Of a stretch of DNA of 64,000 nt, positions 27,611 to 38,066 are shown piece by piece. The notes beneath the pieces were generated by a model, which did not search any database, was not told where the DNA came from, and was given only the letters and a program-made list of their open reading frames with translations. Both the position numbers and the translations under genes were made by a program. This DNA is from Terrirubrum flagellatum (GTDB lineage Bacteria > Pseudomonadota > Alphaproteobacteria > Rhizobiales > Beijerinckiaceae): the NCBI RefSeq assembly GCF_022059845.1, contig NZ_CP091851.1:2790001-2854000 (forward strand), read 5' to 3'. Within the stretch, counting starts at the first letter, position 1. Each line of letters starts with the position of its first letter.

Positions 27611-28450
27611 ATGGTGGCGTCTGAGGGATTGAGCCGCGAAAGCGTGCGGGACGACTCGTCCCTGAAGATCGTCTACGTCCTGATCGGCCTCGGTTTTGCG
27701 GCCCTGATGTATTTCTACCCCCGCGAGTTCTCGGGCCTGACGCTCCGTCCGCTGCGGGAGATCTTCGGCGATCGCCAGGGCAACCTCATCCAGCTCGCCG
27801 CCATGTTCGCCATCGGCTGGACGCTGCTCTTCTCGCCGGTGGGGATGATCGCATCCAGCACGATCGATGCGGTGACGACGCTGGTCGGCCGCTATGTCGC
27901 CTGGCTCATTCTCCTCGCGATCATCATCTCGACGGTCAACGCCATCATCCGCAAGCTGTTCGACCGCTCATCGAACGCCTGGCTCGAAGGCCAATGGGTG
28001 CTGTTCGGCGCCGTGTTCCTGTTGTGCGCGTCATGGACGCTGTGGTCGAACGAGCATATCCGCATCGACATCGTGAACAGCCGCTTCTCCAAGCGCGTGC
28101 GCGACTGGATCGACGTCTTCGGCCACGCGATCTTCCTTTTGCCGCTCACGATCATCATGAGCTATCATTCCTGGCCGTTCTTCACGCGCTCCTACGCCAT
28201 CAACGAGCAATCGCTGAATGCGGGCGGCCTGCCGCAATGGCCGAGCAAATTCCTCGTCTTCGCCGGCTTCGTCGTTCTCTTCTTCCAGGCGATTTCCGAA
28301 CTCATCAAGCGCGTCGCGATCATGCGCGGCGAGATCATCGATCCGCACGCCGGCGGCGGCGGCCATCAGGCGGCGGCGGAGGCCGAAGCGCAGCGGCTTC
28401 TCGAAGTCGCGGAAGCCGAAGCTGCGGCGCTCGCCGCGGCCAAGAAGTAA
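27611..28450 (+). CDS. dctQ: TRAP transporter small permease, FcbT2-like
   Basis: 279 residues, larger than classical DctQ, with helices near 20-40, 55-75, 95-115, 133-150, 180-200 and 218-240. The conserved region SNAWLEGQWVLFGAVFLLCA followed by IRIDIVN is the DctQ signature (E-x-Q-...-R-V/I-D). An Ala/Glu-rich cytoplasmic tail ends the protein. AAGGAGG lies just before ATG 27611; the next codon GTG has better spacing. The size and partner genes fit the mannitol/chloroaromatic (COG4665) group. Confidence 0.92.
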   Translation: MVASEGLSRESVRDDSSLKIVYVLIGLGFAALMYFYPREFSGLTLRPLREIFGDRQGNLIQLAAMFAIGWTLLFSPVGMIASSTIDAVTTLVGRYVAWLILLAIIISTVNAIIRKLFDRSSNAWLEGQWVLFGAVFLLCASWTLWSNEHIRIDIVNSRFSKRVRDWIDVFGHAIFLLPLTIIMSYHSWPFFTRSYAINEQSLNAGGLPQWPSKFLVFAGFVVLFFQAISELIKRVAIMRGEIIDPHAGGGGHQAAAEAEAQRLLEVAEAEAAALAAAKK

Positions 28451-28471
28451 CAGCGGGATCGGATTTTCTCG

Positions 28472-30424
28472 ATGCGTCTTTCCTCCCGTTCTGTTCTCGC
28501 CGCCGCGCTTCTCGCCGCCTACGCGCTTGTCGCATTCGCGGAGCCGGCTCTCGCCGCCGACGGCTTCGCCAATTTCCTGCGCGCCAATATGGCGCCTGTC
28601 ATGTTCGGTGCGCTGATCCTGTTCCTGCTGCTCGGCTATCCCGTCGCATTCGCGCTCGCGGCCAACGGCCTGATCTTCGCCGTCGTCGGCATCGAACTCG
28701 GCCTGTTCCAGGAAAACTTCCTGCAGGCGCTGCCGGAACGCATCTACGGCACGATGAACAATGACGTGCTGCTGGCGATCCCGTTCTTCACCTTCATGGG
28801 TCTCGTGCTTGAACGCTCGGGCATGGCGGAAGATCTGCTCGACACGATCGGACAGCTCTTCGGCCCGGTGCGCGGCGGCCTCGCCTACGCCGTGATCTTC
28901 GTCGGCGCGCTGCTCGCCGCCACGACCGGCGTCGTCGCCGCTTCTGTCATCGCGATGGGCCTGATCTCGCTGCCGATCATGATGCGCTATGGCTATGACC
29001 GACGCGTCGCGTCCGGCGTGATCGCGGCGTCGGGCACGCTGGCGCAGATCATCCCGCCGTCGCTGGTGTTGATCGTCATGGCGGACCAGCTCGGCCGCTC
29101 CGTCGGCGACATGTATGAAGGCGCATTCATCCCGGGCCTCGTGCTCGCAGGCCTCTACGCAGTCTTCATCTTCATCGTCTCGATCGCGCGCCCATCCTAT
29201 GTGCCGGGCCTGCCGCTCGAAGCGATCGGCTATCGCGAGGATGATGGCGCGCGCGGCGTGTGGCAGCTCGGCGTGCTGGTGCTGTTCTCTGGCATCGTCG
29301 GCTACTACGTCATGGATCAGACGGGCATGCGCATGTCCGCCGATTTCGTCGTGCTGGCGATGTCGATCGGCATCGTGGTGTCGTTCCTCTGCGCGGTGTT
29401 CAATCGCTGGCTCGGCGCGCGCAACGTCGTGGTGACGGCTGTTGTCGCCGCCGCGCTCATCGCCGGCTGGTATTTCCTCAAGCAGAACGGCTGGATCAGG
29501 AGCGGCTATCTCGCCGAAGCGCTCGCCGCCGGCGCCATCTACGCGCTTGTCGTCGGCGTCCTCGAACGGACGACAGGCTTCCGCCTGATGTCGCGCATGG
29601 CGGAGCAGACGACCTTCGTCATGGTGCCGCCGCTGGCGCTGATCTTCCTCGTGCTCGGCACCATCTTCATCGGCCTTGCGACGCCGACGGAAGGCGGCGC
29701 GATGGGCGCCATGGGCGCGCTGATCCTCGCCGGCATCAAGCGCTACATGAGCGGGGAGACGCACCGCCTCAACTTCGACGTGGTGCGCTCGGCGACGGAG
29801 TCGACCGCGAAACTCTCAGCCTTCGTGCTGTTCATCCTGCTCGGCGCGCGCGTGTTCTCGCTGACCTTCTATGGCGTCAACGGCCATGTCTGGGTCGAGC
29901 ATCTGCTGACGTCGCTGCCGGGCGGCCAGATCGGCTTCCTCATCGTTGTCAACATCCTGATCTTCGTGCTGGCGTTCTTCCTCGACTTCTTCGAGCTCGC
30001 CTTCATCGCGGTGCCGCTCATCGGACCGGCTGCGGACAAGCTTGGCATCGATCTGATCTGGTTCGGCGTGATGCTTGGCGTGAACATGCAGACGAGCTTC
30101 ATGCATCCGCCCTTCGGCTTCGCGCTCTTCTTCCTGCGGTCGGTCGCGCCGAAAGACCCTTACAAGGATCGCGTCACCGGCAAGATGATGCCGGCGATCA
30201 AGACGTCCGAAATTTACTGGGGCGCCGTGCCGTTCGTCATCATCCAGTGCATCATGGTGGCGCTTGTCGTGATCTTCCCGCAGATGGTGATGCACTACAA
30301 GCGCTCGAACGTGCAGCTCGATCAGAAGTCGATCGATCAGCAGCTCAACAATCTCGCGCCTCCGGGCGGCGGCGATCTGCCGGGCATTCCGCAGATCGAC
30401 GTCACGCAGCCGCCGAAAATCTGA
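28472..30424 (+). CDS. dctM: TRAP transporter large permease, FcbT3-like
   Basis: 650 residues with an N-terminal signal-like helix and about 14 membrane segments. DctM signatures: ATTGVVAASVIAMGLISLPI, ASGTLAQIIPPSLVLIVMAD, FIGLATPTEGGAMGAMGALI and the C-terminal MQTSFMHPPFGFALFFLRSV. The long insert and tail are typical of FcbT3-type TRAP permeases. It begins 21 bp after dctQ and works with the receptors encoded at 30985-33385 on the opposite strand. Confidence 0.94.
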   Translation: MRLSSRSVLAAALLAAYALVAFAEPALAADGFANFLRANMAPVMFGALILFLLLGYPVAFALAANGLIFAVVGIELGLFQENFLQALPERIYGTMNNDVLLAIPFFTFMGLVLERSGMAEDLLDTIGQLFGPVRGGLAYAVIFVGALLAATTGVVAASVIAMGLISLPIMMRYGYDRRVASGVIAASGTLAQIIPPSLVLIVMADQLGRSVGDMYEGAFIPGLVLAGLYAVFIFIVSIARPSYVPGLPLEAIGYREDDGARGVWQLGVLVLFSGIVGYYVMDQTGMRMSADFVVLAMSIGIVVSFLCAVFNRWLGARNVVVTAVVAAALIAGWYFLKQNGWIRSGYLAEALAAGAIYALVVGVLERTTGFRLMSRMAEQTTFVMVPPLALIFLVLGTIFIGLATPTEGGAMGAMGALILAGIKRYMSGETHRLNFDVVRSATESTAKLSAFVLFILLGARVFSLTFYGVNGHVWVEHLLTSLPGGQIGFLIVVNILIFVLAFFLDFFELAFIAVPLIGPAADKLGIDLIWFGVMLGVNMQTSFMHPPFGFALFFLRSVAPKDPYKDRVTGKMMPAIKTSEIYWGAVPFVIIQCIMVALVVIFPQMVMHYKRSNVQLDQKSIDQQLNNLAPPGGGDLPGIPQIDVTQPPKI

Positions 30425-30505
30425 GGACGAGCAGTCGTCTCGCGCGGCGCGGCCACATGGCCGCGCCGCCGCATCTACTGTCTCAATTCAACAGATCTGG
30501 ACGCG

Positions 30506-30889
30506 CTACCAGCGCCGGTCCTGAAGCGAGCCCGTCGCGACATTGCCGCCGCCGCGCACCACCGTGCGAAGCTGGCCGAGCTCCGTTTCGGTCCGCGCGT
30601 CGAGTTCGACCATCGCGCCGGAACGCGTTCCCGAATAGGCGTCGCGCGAGCGTCCGCCGCCATAACCGAATTCGAAGCGCGCCTCTCCGCCGAGCCGCAC
30701 GCAGGTGTTCGAGCCTTCGAGCTTGAAAAATCCGGGACCATATTGCGGGCATGGCCGCATCGATCGCGCCGGTCCGGCGTCGCGGGACATGCCGGTCGCC
30801 GAGCGCTGGCCGGGAATCCGTTCGCCCAGCTGCTGCGCGGACGCCACAGCGGGCGCGAGCAATGCAAGGCAGGCGATGAAGAGCTTCAT
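30506..30889 (-). CDS. small exported protein with a Porin_2-like N-terminal segment
   Basis: 127 residues. Signal peptide MKLFIACLALLAPAVASAQ, then CPQYGPGFFKLEGSNTCVRL and GGEARFEFGYGG, closely resembling the start of rhizobial Porin_2 proteins (CPEYG.GF..IPGTDTC...G). It continues with SGAMVELDARTETELGQLRT, the second and third strand region, and then ends at residue 127 instead of about 350-500. Either a truncated porin or a mini-protein that reuses the porin N-terminus. It ends 81 bp from the convergent dctM stop. Confidence 0.75.
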   Translation of the reverse strand: MKLFIACLALLAPAVASAQQLGERIPGQRSATGMSRDAGPARSMRPCPQYGPGFFKLEGSNTCVRLGGEARFEFGYGGGRSRDAYSGTRSGAMVELDARTETELGQLRTVVRGGGNVATGSLQDRRW

Positions 30890-30931
30890 GAAGCTGGTTG
30901 TCCGCTGACCAAGCGTCGAAATCAAGGCGCG

Positions 30932-30962
30932 AAAAAAGGCGGCGCCCGAAGGCGCCGCCTTT
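30932..30962 (-). terminator. intrinsic terminator of the first TRAP receptor gene
   Basis: On the minus strand AAAGGCGGCGCC, a short loop and GGCGCCGCC run into TTTTTTCGC. The stem begins about 22 bases after the 30985 stop. Nearly the same stem occurs after the second receptor gene. Confidence 0.9.
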
Positions 30963-30984
30963 CCCCTCCCCCCTTGATCTCGCC

Positions 30985-32214
<1,230 letters not shown>

Positions 32215-32238
32215 TCAATGCCGGCGCAGCCCGGCAAA

Positions 32239-32270
32239 CAAAAAAGGCGGCGCCCAGCGCCGCCTTCTCC
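32239..32270 (-). terminator. intrinsic terminator of the second TRAP receptor gene
   Basis: AAGGCGGCGCTGGGCGCCGCC and TTTTTTGTTT on the minus strand (the stem is GGCGGCGC/GCGCCGCC), starting about 20 bases after the stop. It separates this gene from the downstream paralogue, so each receptor is its own transcript unless read-through occurs. Confidence 0.9.
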
Positions 32271-32290
32271 GCCTTCGTCGAGGCGTCTTT

Positions 32291-33388
<1,098 letters not shown>

Positions 33389-33547
33389 TCACTCCCTAAA
33401 ACCGTCCATGCGGTTGGCCCGCCATGGGCCGCTTATGGGAAGCCGGCTTTCCCTTGTCCATCCCCCAGCGGCTAAGTGGCTAACGCCGTTGCGAATCCTG
33501 CGGGGCTCCGCGATGATCCGCCCAAGAAATGATCAGTGAGGAACGCC

Positions 33548-34684
33548 GTGGCGATCATCAACTATCTGACCACGGTCAGGCTCGATTTCGGCGCGCTTTC
33601 GGCGCTGCCGGAGGACATGGCTGCGATCGGGCTGACAAAGCCGCTGATCGTGACCGACAAGGGCGTTGTTCAGGCGGGCCTGACGGCGCGCGTCATCGCA
33701 GCGCTGCCCGCTGGCTGCCGCCATGCGCTCCATGACGACACGCCGACCAATCCGACCGAGGAAGCAGTCGAAGAGGCGCTGGCGATCTACAGGGCGGAGC
33801 AGTGCGATGGGCTGATCGCGATCGGCGGCGGCTCGCCGATGGATCTCGCCAAGGGCGTCGCCATTCTCGCGACGCATCCCGGCCCGCTGCAGCAATATTG
33901 CGCCGTACTCGGCGGCACGCCGAAAATCACCGCGGCGACGGCGCCCGTGATCGCGATCCCCACAACCGCCGGCACTGGCAGCGAAGTCGGACGTGGCGCC
34001 GTGATCTCGTTCCGCGACGGGCGCAAGCTCGGCATCCTGTCGCCTCATCTTCTGCCGAAGCGCGCCATCTGCGATCCTGATCTCACACTTGGCCTGCCGC
34101 CCGTTATCACCGCTGCGACCGGCATGGATGCGATCACCCATTGCATCGAGTGCTACATCTCGCCGGTCGACAATCCGGTCGCGGGCGCGATCGCCATCGA
34201 CGGCCTGGCGCGCGGCGCGAAATTCCTGCCGCGCGCGGTGGCGAATGGCGGCGATCGCGAAGCGCGCCGGGAAATGATGATCGCGGCGATGATGGGCGCG
34301 ATGGCGTTCCAAAAAGGTCTCGGCGCCGTGCACGCGCTGTCGCATCCGCTCGGCGCGCTGCGCGAATTCAAGCTGCATCACGGCGCGCTCAACGCGGTGC
34401 TGCTACCGCATGTGCTGCGCTTCAATCAGACCGACGACGCCGCGCGCGCGAAATATGCGGGCGTGCGACGCGCGATGGATCTCGCGCCTGACGCCGATGT
34501 GGCTGATGTCGTCAGCAAGCTTGTCGCCAGCATCGGGCTGCCGACAAAATTGTCGGAAATGGGCGTGCCGTCGCAGGTGCTGCCGGCGATCGCGAAGGCC
34601 GCGCTGCTCGATCACACGCACGCGACCAACGCGCGCGCGGCGACGGAAGAGGATTATCACGGGATATTGGAAGCGGCGTACTAA
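33548..34684 (+). CDS. iron-containing alcohol dehydrogenase
   Basis: 378 residues of the group III (Fe-ADH) family. NAD(P) site: CDGLIAIGGGSPMDLAKG; PTTAGTGSEVGRGAVI; metal ligands in ATGMDAITHCIECYIS and GLGAVHALSHPLGALREFKLHHG (ligands D, H, H, H; key parts THCIE, HALSHPLG, HHG). GTG 33548 lies five bases after GAGGA; the upstream GTG 33536 has no such site. Probably reduces or oxidises a short-chain hydroxyacid semialdehyde or alcohol. Divergent from the TRAP receptor gene (162 bp between starts), so uptake and catabolism could be linked. Confidence 0.92.
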   Translation: MAIINYLTTVRLDFGALSALPEDMAAIGLTKPLIVTDKGVVQAGLTARVIAALPAGCRHALHDDTPTNPTEEAVEEALAIYRAEQCDGLIAIGGGSPMDLAKGVAILATHPGPLQQYCAVLGGTPKITAATAPVIAIPTTAGTGSEVGRGAVISFRDGRKLGILSPHLLPKRAICDPDLTLGLPPVITAATGMDAITHCIECYISPVDNPVAGAIAIDGLARGAKFLPRAVANGGDREARREMMIAAMMGAMAFQKGLGAVHALSHPLGALREFKLHHGALNAVLLPHVLRFNQTDDAARAKYAGVRRAMDLAPDADVADVVSKLVASIGLPTKLSEMGVPSQVLPAIAKAALLDHTHATNARAATEEDYHGILEAAY

Positions 34685-34690
34685 AAATTT

Positions 34691-34737
34691 CCTTCTCCCG
34701 TGGGAGAAGGTGGTCTGCGAAGCAGACCGGATGAGGG
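34691..34737 (+). repeat. REP-like element, left copy flanking the DUF559 gene
   Basis: Two small hairpins, CCTTCTCCC/GGGAGAAGG and GGTCTGC/GCAGACC, followed by GGATGAGGG. The same layout occurs inverted at 35143-35190. Similar GGGAGAAGG...GGATGAGGG elements are abundant in genomes of this order. Confidence 0.85.
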
Positions 34738-34764
34738 AAAAGCGCGAACAGTCGGGATCACCTG

Positions 34765-35136
34765 ATGGCTTTCCGCGAGCCGACAAGCGAGAGAACTCAG
34801 TTCGCCCGCAAGCAGCGTCGGCTTTCAACACGCTGCGAAGACGAGTTGTGGCGCGAACTTCGTGGACGAAAGCTGGGCGGGTGGAAATTCAAGCGACAAG
34901 CGCCCATCGGTCGCTATTTCGTGGATTTCTTTTGCGACACCGCGCGGCTGATTGTGGAGGCGGACGGACCGGCCCATGATACGGACGAACAACGCGCGCA
35001 CGATCGACAGCGTGATGTATGGTTCAGGAGTCACAGATATCGTGTGCCGAGATTTGGCCAGGATGAGATTTTCAGTGATATGAGCTGCGTTCTCAGGCTT
35101 ATCGCTGATGCTCTCGCACAAACTCAGCAAGTGTGA
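34765..35136 (+). CDS. DUF559 domain protein, predicted Vsr/PD-(D/E)xK-fold endonuclease
   Basis: 123 residues. Family pattern: CEDELWRELRGRKLGGWKFK, RQAPIGRYFVDFFC, RLIVEADGPAH and YRVPRFGQDEIF. Conserved acids Glu26, Asp54 and Glu66 match the predicted nuclease core related to Vsr mismatch endonucleases. Biochemical activity of the family is little known. The start lacks a Shine-Dalgarno and lies 28 bp after the left REP-like element; the stop lies 7 bp before the right one. Codon use is visibly less GC-rich than in neighbours. The framed layout suggests it travels with, or acts on, these repeats. Confidence 0.88.
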   Translation: MAFREPTSERTQFARKQRRLSTRCEDELWRELRGRKLGGWKFKRQAPIGRYFVDFFCDTARLIVEADGPAHDTDEQRAHDRQRDVWFRSHRYRVPRFGQDEIFSDMSCVLRLIADALAQTQQV

Positions 35137-35142
35137 GGTTCA

Positions 35143-35190
35143 CCCTCATCAGCCCCGTATTCGCGGCACAGCTTCTCCCAAGGAAGAAGC
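35143..35190 (-). repeat. REP-like element, right copy flanking the DUF559 gene (inverted)
   Basis: CCCTCATC at 35143, a diverged central hairpin, then CTTCTCCC and AAGAAGC to 35190. This is the reverse-complement arrangement of the element at 34691-34737, with matching outer parts and a decayed middle. Confidence 0.75.
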
Positions 35191-35211
35191 GGCCAATCCT
35201 GATTGTAGGCG

Positions 35212-36327
35212 CTATTCGATCACAATCCGCGGCGGCGCTCGTCGCGGCGCGCCGCCTTCGAGCTGATCCTTCACCGCGCGCGCGATCGCGAGATAGGCCG
35301 CAGCGTGTGGACCATCCGGCGCCGTCGCGACGACAGGCCGTCCGGCGTCCGACGTCTCCCTGATGTCGATATGCAGCGGCACCTCGCCGAGGAACGGCAC
35401 GCCGACGCGTTCGGCCTCGTGGCGCGCGCCGCCATGGCCGAAAATATTCGAGGTCTGGCCGCAGTGTGGACAGATGAACGTGCTCATATTCTCGACGAGG
35501 CCGAGGATCGGCACTTCGGTCTTGCGGAACATGGCGACGCCGCGACGCGCGTCGAGCAGCGCCAGATCCTGCGGCGTCGACACGATCACCGCGCCGGCGA
35601 GCGGCACGGCCTGCGCGATGGTGAGCTGCGCGTCGCCGGTGCCCGGCGGCATGTCGACCACCAGCACATCAAGCTCGCCCCAGGCGACCTCGCGCAGCAT
35701 CTGCTGCAGCGCGCTCATCACCATCGGGCCGCGCCAGATCATCGCGGTTTCTTCCTCGACGAGGAAGCCGATGGACATGACCTTGAGGCCGTATCCTTCC
35801 ATCGGTTCGAGCATGCGCTTCTCGCCGGGGACGAGATGCGGCTTGCCCTTGATCGCCATGAGACGCGGAACCGAGGGGCCGTAGATGTCGGCGTCGAGCA
35901 GCCCGACCTTCAGCCCCAGTTTCGCCAGCGCCAGCGCGAGATTGCAGGCCGTGGTCGACTTGCCGACGCCGCCCTTCCCCGAGGCGACGGCGATGATGTT
36001 CTTCACGCCCGCAATCGCGGCGCGCGCGCTCGCGGCCTGCGCGCGCGGGCCGGGCGCGCGCTGCGCAGCCGCAGGACCGGCCGCGCGTTCGGCGGTCAAT
36101 GTCACGACGACGCTTTCGACGCCCGGCGCAGCCTTCACCGCGGCCTCCGCCCGCTCCCGCATGGGGGCCATATCCTTCGCCCGGGCCGGATCGACGGCGA
36201 TCGAGAAATAGACCTTGCCGCCCTGCACGACCACGTCGGACAGCGCGCCCGACCGCGGAAGCGGCGTCACGCCGTCGGGACCCGCCACAGCGGCGAGCCG
36301 CGCCATGACCTCTTCCTTGCCGATCAT
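35212..36327 (-). CDS. mrp: Mrp/NBP35-family ATPase, Fe-S cluster carrier
   Basis: 371 residues. An N-terminal DUF59/MIP18-like domain (1-85; GALSDVVVQGGKVYFSI) precedes a deviant-Walker P-loop ATPase: IIAVASGKGGVGKSTTACNL (117-124 is GKGGVGKS), DADIYGPSVPRL and VVDMPPGTGDAQLT. The cluster-binding pair is FICPHCGQTSNIFG. Known relatives (ApbC, Ind1) deliver 4Fe-4S clusters to client enzymes. AAGGA precedes ATG 36327. Monocistronic. Confidence 0.94.
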   Translation of the reverse strand: MIGKEEVMARLAAVAGPDGVTPLPRSGALSDVVVQGGKVYFSIAVDPARAKDMAPMRERAEAAVKAAPGVESVVVTLTAERAAGPAAAQRAPGPRAQAASARAAIAGVKNIIAVASGKGGVGKSTTACNLALALAKLGLKVGLLDADIYGPSVPRLMAIKGKPHLVPGEKRMLEPMEGYGLKVMSIGFLVEEETAMIWRGPMVMSALQQMLREVAWGELDVLVVDMPPGTGDAQLTIAQAVPLAGAVIVSTPQDLALLDARRGVAMFRKTEVPILGLVENMSTFICPHCGQTSNIFGHGGARHEAERVGVPFLGEVPLHIDIRETSDAGRPVVATAPDGPHAAAYLAIARAVKDQLEGGAPRRAPPRIVIE

Positions 36328-36509
36328 CGCCCAATCCTTTGGTTAGCCGCACATATGTGAGCGGCCAGCGGCGGGGTCAATTGCGGCGGCGCGAACCTTG
36401 CGGCGCCAAACCTGCATGCGAGGCGATATAGACGGCGCCTGACGGGCGCACTAGCCTCAATCCCAGCGCGCTTCCGGCGCGTCACGATTCAAGAAGAGCG
36501 GGGAGTCTC

Positions 36510-37289
36510 ATGAAGGTCTTCAAAACTCTGGCGATCGCCGCCATCGGCCTTGCCTTCGGCGTCGCCGGCGCTGCGGCGCAGCAGAAGGAATGGAAAGAGA
36601 TCCGCATCGGCACGGAAGGCGCCTATCCGCCCTTCAACAATCTCAACGCCAAGAAAGAGCTCGAGGGCTTCGAGATCGACTATATGAACGCCCTCTGCGA
36701 GAAGATGAAGGCGAAGTGCACCTGGGTGGTGCAGGACTGGGACGGCATCATTCCGGCGCTGCTGTCGGGCAAGTATGACGTCATCGTCGCCGGCATGAAC
36801 GCCACCGACGAGCGCAAGAAGCGCGTCGATTTCACCAGCGTCTACACGAAGACTCCGATCGCGGTCATCGGCGCGAAAAGCATCACCTCAGCTGACTTCA
36901 GCCCCGCAGCCCTCAAGGGCAAGGCGATCGGCACGCAGGGATCGACGATCCACGCGAATTATCTCGAAAAATATTACAAGGACTCGACGATCCGCCTCTA
37001 TCCCACGCAGGAAGAGGCCAACCTCGATCTCGCGAATGGCCGCGTCGACTACATCGTCGCCGACAAGCTGTCGCTCGACGACTTCCTCAACAACAAGGGC
37101 AAGGATTGCTGCAAGCAGATCGGCATCATCGAACGTGATCCGGCGATCCATGGTCCGGGCACGGCGATGGCGGTGCGCAAGGAGGATACGGCGCTGCGCG
37201 ATCTCCTGAGCAAGGCGATCGATGACTCGCTGAAGGACGGCACGCACGACAAGGTGCGTTCCAAGTGGTTCAGCTTCGCGGTCATGTAA
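36510..37289 (+). CDS. polar amino-acid ABC transporter substrate-binding protein
   Basis: 259 residues: signal peptide ending GAAAQ, then the ArgT/HisJ fold with IRIGTEGAYPPFNNLNAK, GFEIDYMNALCEKMKAKCTW, VQDWDGIIPALLSGKYDVIV, GMNATDERKKRVDFT and LANGRVDYIVAD. These match cationic amino acid/opine receptors. GGGGAG precedes ATG 36510. Followed by a stem-loop with a T-run, then two permease genes. Confidence 0.93.
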   Translation: MKVFKTLAIAAIGLAFGVAGAAAQQKEWKEIRIGTEGAYPPFNNLNAKKELEGFEIDYMNALCEKMKAKCTWVVQDWDGIIPALLSGKYDVIVAGMNATDERKKRVDFTSVYTKTPIAVIGAKSITSADFSPAALKGKAIGTQGSTIHANYLEKYYKDSTIRLYPTQEEANLDLANGRVDYIVADKLSLDDFLNNKGKDCCKQIGIIERDPAIHGPGTAMAVRKEDTALRDLLSKAIDDSLKDGTHDKVRSKWFSFAVM

Positions 37290-37296
37290 GACCTGC

Positions 37297-37324
37297 GGGC
37301 CGCGGCTTTCTCCGCGGCCCTTTT
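37297..37324 (+). terminator. intercistronic terminator/attenuator after the ABC receptor gene
   Basis: GGGCCGCGG, loop CTTTCT, CCGCGGCCC, then TTTT. It begins 7 bases after the stop and 16 bases before the permease start, so most transcripts should end here. This fits excess receptor relative to permease. Confidence 0.8.
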
Positions 37325-37340
37325 CATCCGCCGGGGCGGG

Positions 37341-38066
37341 ATGGGGTATTATCTTTCGCTGATTTCGTTCGGGCCCAGCGGCTGGGGCGGAGCGTTTCTC
37401 GACGGCGCGTTGATCACCATCTCGCTCGCGGTCGCGACGTTGCCGTTCGGCCTTGCGCTCGGTCTCGGCATTGCGCTGATGCAGCGCTCCGAAAAGAAAT
37501 GGGTGCGCCGCATCGCGACCATCTACACGACGATCTTCCGTGGCGTGCCTGAGCTCCTCACGCTCTACATCATCTATTTCGGTCTTTCGCTCGGCGCGCA
37601 GCGGCTGGCGAAATCACTTGGATTTTCCGGCCAGTTCGACATGCCGCCCTTTCTCGCGGGCATGATCGCGCTTGGCCTGGTGCTCAGCTCATTCTCGAGC
37701 GAGGTCTGGGTCGGCGCGCTCAGCGCGATTCCAAAGGGCCAGCGCGAAGCCGCCGCGGCGCTTGGTTTGCACCGAGGTCAGGCGTTTCGATTGGTCGTGT
37801 TCCCGCAACTGATGCGCGTCGCCCTGCCCGGCCTCGGCAACAACTGGATGGTGCTGCTGAAAGAGACTTCGCTCGTCTCCGTGATCACCCTGCCCGACAT
37901 CATGTTCTACGCGACGCGCGCCAATGTGGTGACGAAAGAGCCGTTCCTGATGTTCGGCGTGGCCTGCCTCATCTATCTCGTCTTCTCCATGGCGTCGGCG
38001 ATCGGTTTCGGCTTCCTCGAAGCGCGCGCCAATCGCGGCTATATCAGCCATGGAACGGCGCGATGA
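37341..38066 (+). CDS. amino-acid ABC transporter permease, HisQ-like
   Basis: 241 residues, about five membrane helices. DGALITISLAVATLPFGLAL leads in; TTIFRGVPELLTLYIIYFGL carries the FRG.PEL.. segment and the EAA loop reads REAAAALGLHRGQAFRLVVF followed by PQ. This is the HisQ/OccQ side of the heterodimeric permease. The stop overlaps the next gene (ATGA). Confidence 0.92.
   Translation: MGYYLSLISFGPSGWGGAFLDGALITISLAVATLPFGLALGLGIALMQRSEKKWVRRIATIYTTIFRGVPELLTLYIIYFGLSLGAQRLAKSLGFSGQFDMPPFLAGMIALGLVLSSFSSEVWVGALSAIPKGQREAAAALGLHRGQAFRLVVFPQLMRVALPGLGNNWMVLLKETSLVSVITLPDIMFYATRANVVTKEPFLMFGVACLIYLVFSMASAIGFGFLEARANRGYISHGTAR

Noticed and set aside
28031-29764. 577-codon minus-strand frame antisense to dctQM
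   Set aside because: Composition is His/Arg/Glu-rich and mirrors hydrophobic permease codons; not a gene.
34410-34979. Frame running from the Fe-ADH gene into the DUF559 gene
   Set aside because: Out of phase with both recognisable proteins.
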